A stretch of 48,720 bases of DNA, from contig JAISCD010000026.1 of the NCBI GenBank assembly GCA_031265825.1, forward strand, positions 1-48,720, given 5' to 3'. Shown here piece by piece: positions 17,220-27,705 of this stretch. How positions within the stretch are numbered: position 1 is the first letter of the stretch; the number at the start of each line of letters is the position of its first letter. The DNA is from Treponema sp. (lineage in GTDB: Bacteria > Spirochaetota > Spirochaetia > Treponematales > Breznakiellaceae). The notes under the pieces are model-generated. The model did not search any database and was not told the DNA's origin. It saw nothing but the letters and a program-made list of their open reading frames with translations. Both the position numbers and the translations under genes were made by a program.

Positions 17220-19343
17220 TTAATCCAACTTAATCGTCCCCAAGTATTCAAGCATAATGTCCGAGGCGATCTCTTGTATGGACAGTACCACTAGTTCAGA
17301 CATAGACGACTCCCGTTCCGTCGATAACTTCACCAAGTATCGTGCCGACTCGGAGCAGACAATAATCGGCGGTACGAACCCATGTTCCGCGATGGTCGAA
17401 ATCGCCCGTGAGAGTGCCTTTATCCATGCGCGGTGAATGGATGGCTCCAGCGCGGACAAAATCCCTGAATTGGTTTCGACTCTACTATCAATGATTTTCT
17501 GTTCGAGAGACATATCCAAAGTCAATGCGTGTAGAATCTTGTTTTCATCCGCATAATTGTGGCTGATTTGCCGCGATAGTTTCTGCCGCGCTTTTTCTGT
17601 GAGGAAGCGGGTATCATGAGTCAGCGGTGCAAAATCTGCCAGAGTTTCCAAAATCGACACCATATTGCGAATAGAGACTTGTTCCTTCAAAAGATTTTGC
17701 AGAACTTTCTGAATTTCTCCCAATGAAAGTCCTTTTGGTCCCATTGCCTCTTCGACAAGCGCTGGATAATCCTTCTTGAGCGTCTCCATGATTGCCTGCG
17801 TCTCCTGCCTACCCAAGATCTCCGCCGCATTGCGCTTAATGATTTCTGTGAGATGTGTGGAAATAGTGGAGGGCGGGTCGATCACAGTATAGCCGAGCCT
17901 CACCGCTTCGTCTCGCTTCTCGTCGCTTATCCATACAGCAGGCAAGCCAAAAACAGGATCCCGCGTTTTCTCTCCATGAAGTTCCCCTCTTACATGACCC
18001 GGATTGATGCACAGATAGTAGTTTAAGCGAATCTTCCCTGTTCCCACATCAACGCCGCGTATTTTGAAACAGTACTCCGAAGGATCCAGCCCCATGTTGT
18101 CGACAATGCGGATTTTTGGAATCACCAACCCCAGTTCTATCGCAGACTGACGGCGCACGCCTTGTACTCTAGCCAGAAGTTCCGCGCCCTTATCCTTGTC
18201 GACGAACGGGACAAGCCCATACCCAATTTCAAGAGAAAGCGCCTCAAGTGGCATGATGGCTGGCATTTCACCGAAGTCTTCTTTGGGCTTCTGAGTGGAC
18301 TGAGCCACGGTAGCATCGGAAAATGCTTTCTTTCGCTGTTTCATCGTGATAGTATAGGCGTAAAATCCAAAGAACGCGGCCATCACAAACAGAATCGCGT
18401 GGGGGAATCCCGGCAAGAAAGCCAATCCCGCCAGCACAAACGCGGAAACCCAGTAAATCCGCGCGTCCCGCGTGAACTGTATCGACACTTCTACGCCTAA
18501 ATCACCCGGCGTTGCGGCTCGTGTTACTAAAATACCCATCGCTGTAGACACGAGAAGGGTCGGAAACTGGGAAAGCAAGCCGTCTCCAATGGAAAATCGT
18601 ATATAGTCATTCATCGCAGAGACTATCGGCTCCCCGTGTATCGCCGTACCGATGATAATACCTCCCAGTATATTCAACACGGTCATAAATATGCCGAACT
18701 TGACGCTTCCTGAAATGAACTTGCTTGCGCCGTCCATGGAACCATAGAAATCGGCCTCTTGTTGAACTTCGCCTTTACGTCTGCGGGCTTCCTCTTCGGT
18801 TATCACACCGGAACTGTATTCCGAGTCGATTGCCATGTACTTATTCGGCATGGCGTCCAAGGTGAAACGAGCCGCAACCTCGGAGGTACGAGTCGCGCCC
18901 TTGGTGATAACAACGACCTGCATCACAATCAGCGCAACAAATATAACCGCGCCGACCACAAGCCCATCTATCGCGCTGTCTGATCCAACCACAAAGGACG
19001 AAAACGCTCGTATCATGCGCCCGTTGAACTGCGCTCCTTGAGTCAGAATCAACCGTGTGGACGAAATGTTGAGGACGAGTCCAAATACGGTCAGCACGAG
19101 CATCACGGTAGGAAAGAGACTGAAATCAATGGCTTTCTGCGTGTAAAGCACGGTAAGTATAACTAAAATAGAAAATGTGAGATTCAATGCCATGAGCACG
19201 TCCAACAATGGGGTTGGAAGTGGAATGATAAGCACGAAAAGCGCCCCGACCACACTGATCGCCATCGCTATATCCGTGGGTTTGCCCAAAGGTCCGGCAT
19301 GAGCCGCTTTGTTGTTATTTGCTATATAAACCGCATCTGACAT
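17220..19343 (-). CDS. flhA: FlhA, flagellar type III export gate protein
   Basis: 707 aa from ATG 19343. N-terminal half: about eight membrane helices (DIAMAISVVGALFVLIIPLP, VLMALNLTFSILVILTVLY, ...) with the conserved cytoplasmic FHIPEP-type loop (RTSEVAARFTLDAMPNKYMAID). C-terminal half: the soluble substrate-docking domain beginning near 350. FlhA forms the nonameric export gate. The proposed start has only a weak ribosome site, but the upstream in-frame extension lies in an inverted-repeat element, so the shorter form is preferred. It is followed by flhF. Confidence 0.95.
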   Translation of the reverse strand: MSDAVYIANNNKAAHAGPLGKPTDIAMAISVVGALFVLIIPLPTPLLDVLMALNLTFSILVILTVLYTQKAIDFSLFPTVMLVLTVFGLVLNISSTRLILTQGAQFNGRMIRAFSSFVVGSDSAIDGLVVGAVIFVALIVMQVVVITKGATRTSEVAARFTLDAMPNKYMAIDSEYSSGVITEEEARRRKGEVQQEADFYGSMDGASKFISGSVKFGIFMTVLNILGGIIIGTAIHGEPIVSAMNDYIRFSIGDGLLSQFPTLLVSTAMGILVTRAATPGDLGVEVSIQFTRDARIYWVSAFVLAGLAFLPGFPHAILFVMAAFFGFYAYTITMKQRKKAFSDATVAQSTQKPKEDFGEMPAIMPLEALSLEIGYGLVPFVDKDKGAELLARVQGVRRQSAIELGLVIPKIRIVDNMGLDPSEYCFKIRGVDVGTGKIRLNYYLCINPGHVRGELHGEKTRDPVFGLPAVWISDEKRDEAVRLGYTVIDPPSTISTHLTEIIKRNAAEILGRQETQAIMETLKKDYPALVEEAMGPKGLSLGEIQKVLQNLLKEQVSIRNMVSILETLADFAPLTHDTRFLTEKARQKLSRQISHNYADENKILHALTLDMSLEQKIIDSRVETNSGILSALEPSIHRAWIKALSRAISTIAEHGFVPPIIVCSESARYLVKLSTERESSMSELVVLSIQEIASDIMLEYLGTIKLD

Positions 19344-19350
19344 ATCTGTG

Positions 19351-19438
19351 GGAACAAGGAACGGGAAATGGAAGCGGGAAACGGGTCGTTGCTTGAAAAT
19401 CCATCTCTGAAATCTCACAACCCATCTTCTATTCCCTC
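19351..19438. repeat. Intercistronic inverted repeat, flhB-flhA gap
   Basis: GGAACGGGAAATGGAAGCGGG at the left pairs imperfectly with CCCATCTTCTATTCCC at the right; the inner CGTTGCTTG / CAACCC part resembles the cores elsewhere. Heptamer-like GGGAAA/GGGAAC steps are visible. Confidence 0.5.
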
Positions 19439-19442
19439 TTTT

Positions 19443-20561
19443 CTATGCTCTATTCCTCCTTCTTTCCTCGTTAATCGTCCATACTTTCTGGAGAATTAGT
19501 ATTACCGCCTGCCAATAGGCGAAAGGCACCTCGTCGCCTACTTCGGTTTCAGCGTAGAGAGCGCGGGCAAGCGGTTTGTTTTCCACAATCGGTACCCCGT
19601 TGTCAAGGGCAATGCGCCGAATTTGGAACGCCATCTCATCTCCGCCTTTTGCGGTTACTATGGGGGCTGTACCCTCGCCCGTATGGTACTCCAAGGCAAC
19701 TGCGAAATGCGTGGGATTCGTGATGACTACATCTGCCTTTGCGGTATTGATAGCCATATTTTTAGTCATAATCTGGTGCATACGCCGACGGAGACGCGCC
19801 CGTACCATCGGGTCCCCTTCTTCCCTTTTACGCTCTTCTTCAACTTCCTTACGGGACATTTTTAAAGACTCTCTATACTGCCACCGCTGGAACATATAAT
19901 CTGGTATAGCAAGCGCGCCCAACAGCAGAGCCGCCATAATGAGCATACGTGCCGCAAGCGCGGAAACAGCGCTAACTCCCTGCCACAGGCTTGCGGTCTG
20001 CAAATTCGTCAGAACCCCCCATTTCGAGCGTATCAGGAGATAAGCAGTCAAGCCTATGGCAAACATTTTAACAACAGATTTGAAAAAATTAAAGAGACCT
20101 TCCGATGAAAAAAGCGTTTTTTGAAAGTATTTCCCAAAATGTGGGATAACTTTTGAAAAATTCGGCGCAAGTGGCTTGGTTGTGAAAAGGAATCCTACCT
20201 GTACCATGTTTGAAATAATCGCCGCTACCATTGCGGTTAGGATGATGGGTAAACATAATTTCAGGAAATAACTCAAACATACGCCCGCAATAGAGCGATC
20301 TCTGGTAGGGTCTATAGATGTCGCGTGGGAAATGAAAAATTTTATCAACTCCGTACACGTCCGCAATAGGTACGGGGCTAGAAAAAGCAAAAGAAGCGCA
20401 GGCAGAAGCAGAACCAAGGCTCCAATGAACTCTTGACTCTTGGCAACTCGCCCTTCCTCTTCTCGCGCTTTGCGGATCTTATAATCAGACGGTTCTTCGG
20501 TACGCCCCTCATCTTCAGCCGCAAACCATTGAAAGTCCATGTTTACCAGCGGACGAGGCAT
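19443..20561 (-). CDS. flhB: FlhB, flagellar export switch protein
   Basis: 372 aa. It starts with the treponeme-like DFQWFAAEDEGRTEEPS and four membrane helices (LVLLLPALLLLFLAPYLL first). The autocleavage motif NPTH lies near residue 282 in VVITNPTHFAVALEY, followed by FlhB-C. FlhB switches export from rod/hook to filament substrates. I chose ATG 20561, preceded by AGGGA; a TTG at 20642 would add 27 residues encoded by an inverted-repeat segment and is less likely. It is the first gene of the leftward flagellar operon. Confidence 0.93.
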   Translation of the reverse strand: MPRPLVNMDFQWFAAEDEGRTEEPSDYKIRKAREEEGRVAKSQEFIGALVLLLPALLLLFLAPYLLRTCTELIKFFISHATSIDPTRDRSIAGVCLSYFLKLCLPIILTAMVAAIISNMVQVGFLFTTKPLAPNFSKVIPHFGKYFQKTLFSSEGLFNFFKSVVKMFAIGLTAYLLIRSKWGVLTNLQTASLWQGVSAVSALAARMLIMAALLLGALAIPDYMFQRWQYRESLKMSRKEVEEERKREEGDPMVRARLRRRMHQIMTKNMAINTAKADVVITNPTHFAVALEYHTGEGTAPIVTAKGGDEMAFQIRRIALDNGVPIVENKPLARALYAETEVGDEVPFAYWQAVILILQKVWTINEERRRNRA

Positions 20562-20565
20562 CAAA

Positions 20566-20624
20566 TCCCTGTTCCCTGTTTCCTTCGCATGAGAATGTAA
20601 ATATGTACTATGTTCCCGCAGGGA
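20566..20624. repeat. Inverted repeat just upstream of flhB
   Basis: TCCCTG (20566-20571 and again 20573-20578) pairs with CAGGGA (20619-20624). It sits in the leader directly before the flhB start and supports a non-coding reading of that stretch. Confidence 0.45.
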
Positions 20625-20797
20625 GAATTTTAAAAAATTCAATTATCGTATTTTCCTTGTTAAAACAACTAACGCTCACAAGGGACTCAAATCATATCAA
20701 TTTTTTCCATGAACAATGATAGAAACGCTATTCATGTTTCTATTTGCAGTGTTCCATGCGAACAAGGTAATAAAACAATTTTTATAATAACTTTTAT

Positions 20798-20826
20798 ATT
20801 TTATACGATAATTGATTTTTTTGCAA
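20798..20826 (-). promoter_or_regulatory. sigma70-type promoter of the flhB-flhA-flhF operon
   Basis: On the minus strand TTGCAA (20821-20826), a 17-nt spacer and TAAAAT (20798-20803). The predicted leader to flhB is about 230 nt and includes the small dyad AGAAAC/GTTTCT at 20730-20750. Confidence 0.6.
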
Positions 20827-20892
20827 TATGCCATTTTTAACGTGAAGAGGATCGGGGTAAATGGGGACGCTCTCCCCATGAAACGACGTATA

Positions 20893-20922
20893 TTGACTCT
20901 GGAATAACATATATTGTATAGT
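20893..20922 (+). promoter_or_regulatory. sigma70-type promoter reading into the 21-bp array
   Basis: TTGACT (20893-20898), an 18-nt spacer and TATAGT (20917-20922). The expected start is near 20929, about 35 nt before the first array unit. No gene follows on this strand, so the product may be a repeat RNA. Confidence 0.55.
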
Positions 20923-20964
20923 AATCACATCTTTCTCAATAAAAACATCATATTTTGTGTCAGA

Positions 20965-21405
20965 AATGACTCATTTTGATCTAGAAATGACTCATTTTGA
21001 TCTAGAAATGACTCATTTTGATCTAGAAATGACTCATTTTGATCTAGAAATGACTCATTTTGATCTAGAAATGACCCATTTTGATCCAGAAATGACTCAT
21101 TTTGATCTAGAAATGACCCATTTTGATCTAGAAATGACTCATTTTGATCTAGAAATGACTCATTTTGATCTAGAAATGACTCATTTTGATCTAGAAATGA
21201 CTCATTTTGTGTCCAGAATAACTTATTCTGTCTCCCGAATGATCCATTCTGTCTAACGAATGACTCATTCTGCTTAACGAATGATCCATTCTGCTTAACG
21301 AATGACTCATTTTGTCTAACGAATGACTCATTCTGGCTAACGAATGATCTGTTCTGTCTCCCGAATACCCTATTTTGTCTAAAGAATGAAGCGTTCTATC
21401 TATTG
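20965..21405. repeat. 21-bp tandem array with a central dyad, 21 units
   Basis: Twelve near-identical units (AAATGACTCATTTTGATCTA plus G) are followed by nine degenerate units in exact 21-bp register. The centre of each unit is a dyad: AAATGA-C-TCATTT in the first block, GAATGA-C-TCATTC and GAATAA-C-TTATTC in the second, with changes on both sides that keep symmetry. A 7-aa periodic open frame exists but has no ribosome site. With its promoter it fills most of 20643-21515; the remaining bases show nothing recognised. Confidence 0.92.
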
Positions 21406-21515
21406 TTCATAGCTCTATACCTTTTATATACGAAAGAGTATTTTCACGGGTATGGTATAAGTGCGATTTTCAATAACAAAGGCAGTTTTTACGTGATAAT
21501 CCGACAAAAAAGGTC

Positions 21516-21746
21516 TCACTTTGTCTCGGATAACGCAACAGTGAGCATTTCCACCAATTTTTTGGCTTCTTCCCGCGAAAGCGTGACGCCTTTCCCCATT
21601 TTTTCATGGTATGGGTCCCAATCGCGGATGTCAAATTTCGGGTCGCGGTTATTCCACGATATTAAATTGACTTCTTTTTTCCACCCGCTTTTTTCTTCGG
21701 AAAGTATTCCATAATTCTTCACTATATCAAATGCTATCTCTGACAT
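21516..21746 (-). CDS. YdbC/PC4-like single-stranded nucleic-acid-binding protein
   Basis: 76 aa. The segment YGILSEEKSGWKKEVNLISW and DPKFDIRDWDPYHEKMGKG, with a closing helix LSREEAKKLVEML, matches the bacterial YdbC family (COG4443), which has the PC4 coactivator fold and binds single-stranded DNA. ATG 21746 has AAAAGGAG before it; a longer start at 21794 lacks one. It lies between the 21-bp array and the glycerophosphotransferase gene, both read leftward, with a 44-bp gap. Full length for the family. Confidence 0.85.
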   Translation of the reverse strand: MSEIAFDIVKNYGILSEEKSGWKKEVNLISWNNRDPKFDIRDWDPYHEKMGKGVTLSREEAKKLVEMLTVALSETK

Positions 21747-21790
21747 TATTTCTCCTTTTCTCTTAGTTTTGCCCCGCAAACCATAAGACG

Positions 21791-23065
21791 TCAATCAATA
21801 CTTGTTGCTGAATTCAGTAACGATTCAAGAAAATCAACGGTTCTCTTATCGGCTTGCCCACGGAACGCCCATGCCTCATCTTTCAGCAGTTGAATTTCCT
21901 GCCTGTCCTTGTTCAATGCCACATCAAGCGTGTGTTCTATATCCACAAAATCACTTTCTTCAAGCGAACTGCCCAATACCCGTATGGCGCGAAAAGTCCA
22001 TGCCTCATCTTCAATATCCGACAGATCGTAAGGACGCTTGTCGAATTCAAAGCGAGGGTAAATCACCGGACGGTTAAACAGAAAAGCGAAATCAAATATA
22101 ATGCCAGAAAAGTCTGAAATCAACAGGTCTGTACGGGAAAGAACGTCCAGATTTTCCGCGTCAAAATTCCATTCTACATTTTTATAAGGTTTCAAGGCTA
22201 TCATTAGTTTATCAACGACGTCCTTTTCTGTAATCATGGTCTGTGGATGCGGGCGTATGACGATGTAAAACCGCGACTTTGCCAGCGGCTCAAGAAGACG
22301 TAGCCCGTAGCGTCTCAGTATAGCGTTTTCCCCCCATGACGGCGCGACAAGCACGCATCGTGAAAGCGGAGAGTCCCGTCCGCTGTTTGCTAGATACGCC
22401 TGAAAGACATCAAGATACGTACAACCCACGACTTCCAGCGTCTTTTCCTTCAAACCGCGCAACCTTTCCAAGGCGCGTATGTCCTTTTTCTGATAATCGC
22501 CGGTTAAAAGCACACTATCATAGTAATCTATGCCGAAAAGCCGATATGTAGTAGCGTCTGTGAGTGTGTGGAGTATATGACAGTAGTGTCGAACACCCGG
22601 CGAGCGCTTCAATTGGAACACGTCAAGCCCCGGCGTCGTCATAAGACACACTTCAGCCTCAAGGAAGTTGAGGAATCGGTAAGCTTCGTTGCCGCTGCCT
22701 ATAAACTGTGTATGCACAGATGGAGACTCAAAGGCGAGTCCGGGGTCGTCTTTTCCAGCGCTATAATACATACATACGATTCCACGTGCGCTTAATTCTT
22801 CCATAACAGGTTTGAATACATTCCAGTACTGTTTACCTTCGGAGAAAATAACGAGTCGCTGACGTCCTGTAATAGGCATCGCGGCAAGCGCTTTTTGGGG
22901 AGAGAATCCCGCTTTTATCCGCAACAGCAAGTTCTTCGCAAAGAAAAACGCCGTTACCGCCAACCCGGTAAGCAGAGAAAAAAGCATACTGCCTGTTCCG
23001 GGATCTATATAGGCAAAAACAGGAACAGAAAAAGTAAGGAAGAACAAGAGATATACTATTTTCAT
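21791..23065 (-). CDS. CDP-glycerol glycerophosphotransferase family protein
   Basis: 424 aa from ATG 23065. A signal-like hydrophobic start (MKIVYLLFFLTFSVPVFAYI) and a second membrane helix (FSLLTGLAVTAFFFAKNLLL) precede a cytoplasmic domain with the TagB/TagF-type motifs: APSWGENAIL near 255, VIRPHPQT near 285, LLISDFSGIIFDFAF near 330. Such enzymes transfer polyol phosphates to surface glycans; the substrate here is unknown. There is no good ribosome site. It follows rpoC by about 80 bp, so it may be read through from the rpo operon. Confidence 0.85.
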   Translation of the reverse strand: MKIVYLLFFLTFSVPVFAYIDPGTGSMLFSLLTGLAVTAFFFAKNLLLRIKAGFSPQKALAAMPITGRQRLVIFSEGKQYWNVFKPVMEELSARGIVCMYYSAGKDDPGLAFESPSVHTQFIGSGNEAYRFLNFLEAEVCLMTTPGLDVFQLKRSPGVRHYCHILHTLTDATTYRLFGIDYYDSVLLTGDYQKKDIRALERLRGLKEKTLEVVGCTYLDVFQAYLANSGRDSPLSRCVLVAPSWGENAILRRYGLRLLEPLAKSRFYIVIRPHPQTMITEKDVVDKLMIALKPYKNVEWNFDAENLDVLSRTDLLISDFSGIIFDFAFLFNRPVIYPRFEFDKRPYDLSDIEDEAWTFRAIRVLGSSLEESDFVDIEHTLDVALNKDRQEIQLLKDEAWAFRGQADKRTVDFLESLLNSATSID

Positions 23066-23096
23066 ATTGATATGGTTCTGAAAAGAACAGGGGATT

Positions 23097-23139
23097 GGTA
23101 GAGAATTTCGTTTGCTAACCAAAATTTTAATTCCCTACT
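23097..23139. repeat. Short inverted repeat after rpoC
   Basis: GTAGAGAATT pairs with AATTCCCTAC around the core CGTTTGCTAACCAAAA, related to the cores in the other gaps. It lies 7 bp beyond the rpoC stop and has no T run on the minus strand. Confidence 0.55.
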
Positions 23140-23145
23140 GTTTTT

Positions 23146-26100
23146 TTATTCATCAGTGTCGTCGTCATCAGGTTCATCGTCAATAATATCGTCTATTATT
23201 TCGGGTAGGAATTCGTCGTCAAACTCGTCGTCATCGTCGTATGTCAAATCTAGGAGATCATCGGGTTCCACAGCCTGTTCAAGCCGTCTTCTTTCGAGGA
23301 TTTCATCCATTTCCACGTCTAAATCCTGATTCTCTTGTCCGAAAAGCTTCACGTTCCGATAACGTTTCATCCCAGTACCCGCCGGAATCGGATGCCCGAT
23401 GATGATGTTTTCCTTTAAACCGCGTAGGACGTCTGTGGAACCAGCGATAGCGGCGTTGGTGAGGACGCGAGTGGTTTCTTGGAAACTCGCGGCAGAAAGG
23501 AATGATTCGATATTAAGACTGGCGCGGGTGATGCCTTGGAATACCGGGCGGGCGATAGCCGGCTGACCACCTTCACTGATGACACGCTCATTCTCCTTGT
23601 GGAACTGATACTTATCGACAAGCTGGCTGTAGATGAATCGCGTGTCTCCAACCTCATAGATAGAGACTTTACGCATCATCTGGCGAATGATGACACCAAT
23701 ATGTTTATCATTAATAGTAACACCCTGTAGCCTATAAACCTGTTGGATTTCATCCATCAGATAGCGGTGCAGGTAACTTTCACCCATAACATGCAGAACT
23801 TCGTGGGGATCCGCAGAACCGACACAGAGTGGCTCGCCCGCTTCAACTGTATCTCCATCTCGTACGAGTAAACGTTTGACAACAGGAATAAGGTGCTTAC
23901 ACTCCTTGCCGAAATCATCCTCAATGTCAATTATGAGTTTCCCTTTGACAGTACCTTTGAAATGCGCGATACCGGACACTTGAGCAAGTACAGATGGGCT
24001 TTTCGGTTTGCGCGCTTCAAAAAGTTCACTTACACGGGGCAGACCGCTCGTGATGTCGCTCGCCTTTGCCGATTCCTTCAGAGTCTTGGCGACGGTACGT
24101 CCTGCTTCGATATGATCACCTTCGTCCACATTGATAATAGCGCCCCCGGGCAAGAAATAGGAGGCAAGCTCCGTGCCTTCTGTATCCGTTATGACGATAC
24201 TCGGTTGTTTGTTTTCCAACTGCAAATCTGTGATACGCTTTTCGGAATTACCGTTCTCGTCAAATTCTATCTTCATAGTCGTGCCGTCTATGATGTCCTT
24301 GTAATGTACTATACCGGCTTCTTCGGCGATAATCGGGTCCGAGAATGGATCAAAAGTAGCGATGGGTTTCTCCTGGGGAACAATGTCGCCCTTTTTTACG
24401 CCAACATTCGAGCCGTTGCGGATGTCAAGCTTCTGCTCTTGCCCAATTAGATAAAGAGTGTCCTTGATTCTCAGTGCATAAGCATTCTCAGACGCAGAAA
24501 TATCCTTTCCACCTCGCCGAATTACCGGAACCCCACGGTAGACTCGCTGATTGTCCTGGACAAGGACTTCATCGCCCCTTTCCAGCTTAAACTCACCCAT
24601 AACCTTGTTGACAATGGCCTGTCCTTTGCGGGTGAAAAGCCAATGCCCATCCTTAATCTCTACATGATTGCCAGAGATGTCCTTGATGTATACTTTGTAC
24701 TTGAGGTAGACGCGATTATCTTCGCCCTTTGTTGAAGCCGCACCACCGATGTGGAATGTCCGCATTGTGAGCTGGGTACCGGGCTGACCAATTGACTGAG
24801 CCGCTATAATGCCGACCGCCTCGCCGATGTTCACATGACGATTCGTGGCGAGGTTTCTGCCATAACATTTTTGACAAACCCCATGCTGAGCTTCACATGT
24901 TAATACTGTCCTGATGGACACTGTCTCTACGCCGGCTTCATCAATCTTCTTTGTAAGTTCTTCGGTGATTTCCTCGTTTATGTCAACAATGATTTCGCCA
25001 GTAATCGGATGTTTGATCCGCTCCGATGTATAGCGTCCCACAATACGGTCGTGCAGGGACTCGACAATTTCTTCTCCATCCTTGATTGCGGTGTAAGCGA
25101 TACCGTTGATAGTGCCACAATCCTCCTCGTTTACCACTACATCTTGGGCAATATCAACCAGACGGCGAGTTAGGTATCCGGCTTCGGAGGTTTTCAAAGC
25201 CGTGTCCGTCAAACCTTTGCGCGCACCGTTTGTGGAAATGAAAAATTCGATGACCGACAACCCTTCTTTGAAGTTAGCACACACAGGCAATTCGATGATT
25301 TCTTGATTTGGCTTTGACAAAAGTCCGCGCATACCGGCAAGCTGACGAATTTGTGTCTTACTGCCACGCGCACCTGAGTTTGCCATCATATGAATCGAGT
25401 TGAAACCATTTTTATCCGCCTCGAGAGTCTTCATTACAATTGATGTCAGGTCTTCGTTACATTTGTTCCAAATATCAATCACACGATCATAGCGTTCCTG
25501 TCCGGTGATGACACCTTGTTCATACTGTTTCTGTATGGATTCGACTTCCCTATTCGCCTTTTCGAGCATATAGGGTTTTTCCTTAGGTACTACTATATCA
25601 TCAATGCCTATGGTAGCGCCGAAAAGCGTTGCGTATTTGTAACCTGTGGCTTTGATTGCGTCAACCATAAGCACAGTTATCCACGAGCCTTTGGTCTCGA
25701 AGATTTTTTCAATTAAAGAACGAAGCTCTTTATCCTTCAATTCATAGTTGATGAAAGGGATCTCGTCTGGCATTTCTTCGTTGAATGCAAGCCGCCCGGC
25801 AGTTGTCTCAATGTAATCATATTTAGAAATCGCCTCATCTTTCTTGTTTACTGCTTCTTTACCAACCTTTTCCCAGACTGGAAGTTTTGTTGGATAAGTA
25901 AAAATCAGAGCTTCCCAATCAAGTGCCTTCGCGTCAATAGCCATAAGGACTTCCTCATAGCTGGAGTAATAACGCCCTTGCCCTTTTGCTTGTTTCGTCT
26001 TATCTTCATATTTAGGCTTGGGGCGGGTGAGAAAGTTACATCCTAAAACCATATCCTGTGAAGGATAAACGATGGTCTTGCCGTTTGCCGGATCAAGCAG

Positions 26101-27534
26101 GTTGCGAACCGACAGCATCAGTGTCCAACATTCCATTTGTGCGGCTTGGGTGAGCGGGACGTGGATGGCCATCTGGTCGCCGTCAAAGTCTGCATTGAAG
26201 GCGTGGCACACAAGCGGATTCAGGCGAATAGCCTTACCTTCCACAAGCATCGGCTCAAACGCCTGAATACCGAGTCGGTGTAGGGTCGGGGCGCGATTCA
26301 GTAGAACAGGGTGTTCCTTCACCACATCGTCTAAAACTGCAAAAACCTCAGGGGTTTCTTGTTCCACGAGCAATTTCGCCTTTTTTATGTTGTAAACAAC
26401 ACCTTTGTCAACGAGGCGTTTCATTATGAAAGGCTTGAAAAGTTCCATCGCCATCTTGACAGGAAGCCCGCACTGCCACATTTTCAGGTCGGGACCAACC
26501 GTGATGACCGAGCGTCCAGAATAGTCAACACGTTTACCAAGCAGGTTCTGGCGAAAACGTCCCTGTTTACCCTTGAGCATATCGGAAATAGACTTGAGAG
26601 GGCGATTGCTTGCACCTTTTACCACGCGCTTTTTCTTGGAATTGTCAAAAAGTGCGTCAACAGCTTCTTGAAGCATTCGTTTCTCATTGCGGATAATGAT
26701 TTCCGGCGCACTCATTGTTTGAAGTCTGCGGAGCCGATTGTTACGGTTGATGACACGCCGATAGAGGTCGTTCAGGTCGCTGGTGGCAAACCTACCGCCG
26801 TCGAGTTGCACCATAGGGCGAAGTTCAGGCGGTATTACAGGGATAACATCCAGAATCATCCACTCAGGCTTGTTATCTGACGCACGGAAATTTTCCACAA
26901 TCTCGATACGTTTCAGCAGACGTTTGTCAGACTTTACGCCTTTTTCTATCATTTTTTTACGGAGTTCCGTAGACATCGCGTTGATATCCAGGCTTTCGAG
27001 TAAGGTTCTGACAGCATCTGCCCCCATACCCGCAGTAAAACCGCCACTATAACGTTCTTGTGCCTCCGCATATTCTTCCTCAGAGAGAACCTGCATCTTC
27101 TTGAGCTCTGTATCGCCTGGCTCAATCACCACGTATTTTTCGTAGTAAAGCACGGACCGAAGATTAGACATTGTCATGTCGAGGAGGAGTCCCATTCTAC
27201 TCGGTACAGATCGATAATACCATATATGCGAAACAGGAGCAGCAAGCTCAATGTGTCCCATACGCTCGCGCCTCACTTTGAAATGGGTTACTTCTACACC
27301 GCATCGATCACAAATCACGCCTTTATAACGGATAGACTTGAACTTCCCACAATAACACTCCCATTCTTTCGTGGTACCAAAGATTCGTTCACAAAATAGT
27401 CCATCTTTTTCCGGACGCAGAGTCCGGTAGTTAATAGTTTCTGGTTTCTTCACTTCTCCGTAAGACCATGCCCGAATCTTTTCAGGCGAAGCTAACTGTA
27501 TTTGTATCGAATTGAAGTCTTGTATGTCTCTCAT
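23146..27534 (-). CDS. rpoC: RNA polymerase beta' subunit
   Basis: 1462 aa. The N-terminal zinc ribbon has C60, C62, C75 and C78; the catalytic NADFDGDQM lies near residue 460, and the bridge-helix/trigger-loop region and the C-terminal second zinc site ([15 protein letters not shown]) are all present. The last 50 residues are very acidic ([24 protein letters not shown]), a longer acidic tail than in E. coli. It is the last rpo gene of the cluster, 171 bp after rpoB, the gap holding an inverted repeat. Confidence 0.98.
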   Translation of the reverse strand: MRDIQDFNSIQIQLASPEKIRAWSYGEVKKPETINYRTLRPEKDGLFCERIFGTTKEWECYCGKFKSIRYKGVICDRCGVEVTHFKVRRERMGHIELAAPVSHIWYYRSVPSRMGLLLDMTMSNLRSVLYYEKYVVIEPGDTELKKMQVLSEEEYAEAQERYSGGFTAGMGADAVRTLLESLDINAMSTELRKKMIEKGVKSDKRLLKRIEIVENFRASDNKPEWMILDVIPVIPPELRPMVQLDGGRFATSDLNDLYRRVINRNNRLRRLQTMSAPEIIIRNEKRMLQEAVDALFDNSKKKRVVKGASNRPLKSISDMLKGKQGRFRQNLLGKRVDYSGRSVITVGPDLKMWQCGLPVKMAMELFKPFIMKRLVDKGVVYNIKKAKLLVEQETPEVFAVLDDVVKEHPVLLNRAPTLHRLGIQAFEPMLVEGKAIRLNPLVCHAFNADFDGDQMAIHVPLTQAAQMECWTLMLSVRNLLDPANGKTIVYPSQDMVLGCNFLTRPKPKYEDKTKQAKGQGRYYSSYEEVLMAIDAKALDWEALIFTYPTKLPVWEKVGKEAVNKKDEAISKYDYIETTAGRLAFNEEMPDEIPFINYELKDKELRSLIEKIFETKGSWITVLMVDAIKATGYKYATLFGATIGIDDIVVPKEKPYMLEKANREVESIQKQYEQGVITGQERYDRVIDIWNKCNEDLTSIVMKTLEADKNGFNSIHMMANSGARGSKTQIRQLAGMRGLLSKPNQEIIELPVCANFKEGLSVIEFFISTNGARKGLTDTALKTSEAGYLTRRLVDIAQDVVVNEEDCGTINGIAYTAIKDGEEIVESLHDRIVGRYTSERIKHPITGEIIVDINEEITEELTKKIDEAGVETVSIRTVLTCEAQHGVCQKCYGRNLATNRHVNIGEAVGIIAAQSIGQPGTQLTMRTFHIGGAASTKGEDNRVYLKYKVYIKDISGNHVEIKDGHWLFTRKGQAIVNKVMGEFKLERGDEVLVQDNQRVYRGVPVIRRGGKDISASENAYALRIKDTLYLIGQEQKLDIRNGSNVGVKKGDIVPQEKPIATFDPFSDPIIAEEAGIVHYKDIIDGTTMKIEFDENGNSEKRITDLQLENKQPSIVITDTEGTELASYFLPGGAIINVDEGDHIEAGRTVAKTLKESAKASDITSGLPRVSELFEARKPKSPSVLAQVSGIAHFKGTVKGKLIIDIEDDFGKECKHLIPVVKRLLVRDGDTVEAGEPLCVGSADPHEVLHVMGESYLHRYLMDEIQQVYRLQGVTINDKHIGVIIRQMMRKVSIYEVGDTRFIYSQLVDKYQFHKENERVISEGGQPAIARPVFQGITRASLNIESFLSAASFQETTRVLTNAAIAGSTDVLRGLKENIIIGHPIPAGTGMKRYRNVKLFGQENQDLDVEMDEILERRRLEQAVEPDDLLDLTYDDDDEFDDEFLPEIIDDIIDDEPDDDDTDE

Positions 27535-27586
27535 TTTTCTCCTCGTTATTTGTTTTATAACAATGAATCATTTATTTCGAGTAGTC

Positions 27587-27700
27587 TCTTGAGGGGTTAA
27601 GAGGCAGAGAATAGAAAGTAGTTTTTTGTTAGAAAACAAAGCTTGTCTCTTTCAAGTAATATTTAGTAACAATACTCCTTATCCCTAGCCCCAACCTTCT
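27587..27700. repeat. Intercistronic inverted repeat, rpoB-rpoC gap
   Basis: The core TTGTTAGAAAACAAAGCTTG faces CAAGTAATATTTAGTAACAA (27626-27671); the outer arms (AGGGGTTAAGAGG.. and CCCTAGCCCCAACC) pair imperfectly. Confidence 0.6.
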
Positions 27701-27705
27701 AAAAT

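Noticed and set aside
20562-20642. Longer FlhB beginning at TTG 20642
   Set aside because: The extra residues do not look like FlhB and are encoded by an inverted-repeat segment; ATG 20561 has its own ribosome site.
20957-21256. 99-aa protein of repeated EMTHFDL
   Set aside because: No ribosome site; the degenerate half of the array is better explained by kept DNA dyads than by kept amino acids.
23893-24450. 185-aa + strand frame inside rpoC
   Set aside because: Antisense shadow of a strongly conserved gene, with no family-like sequence.
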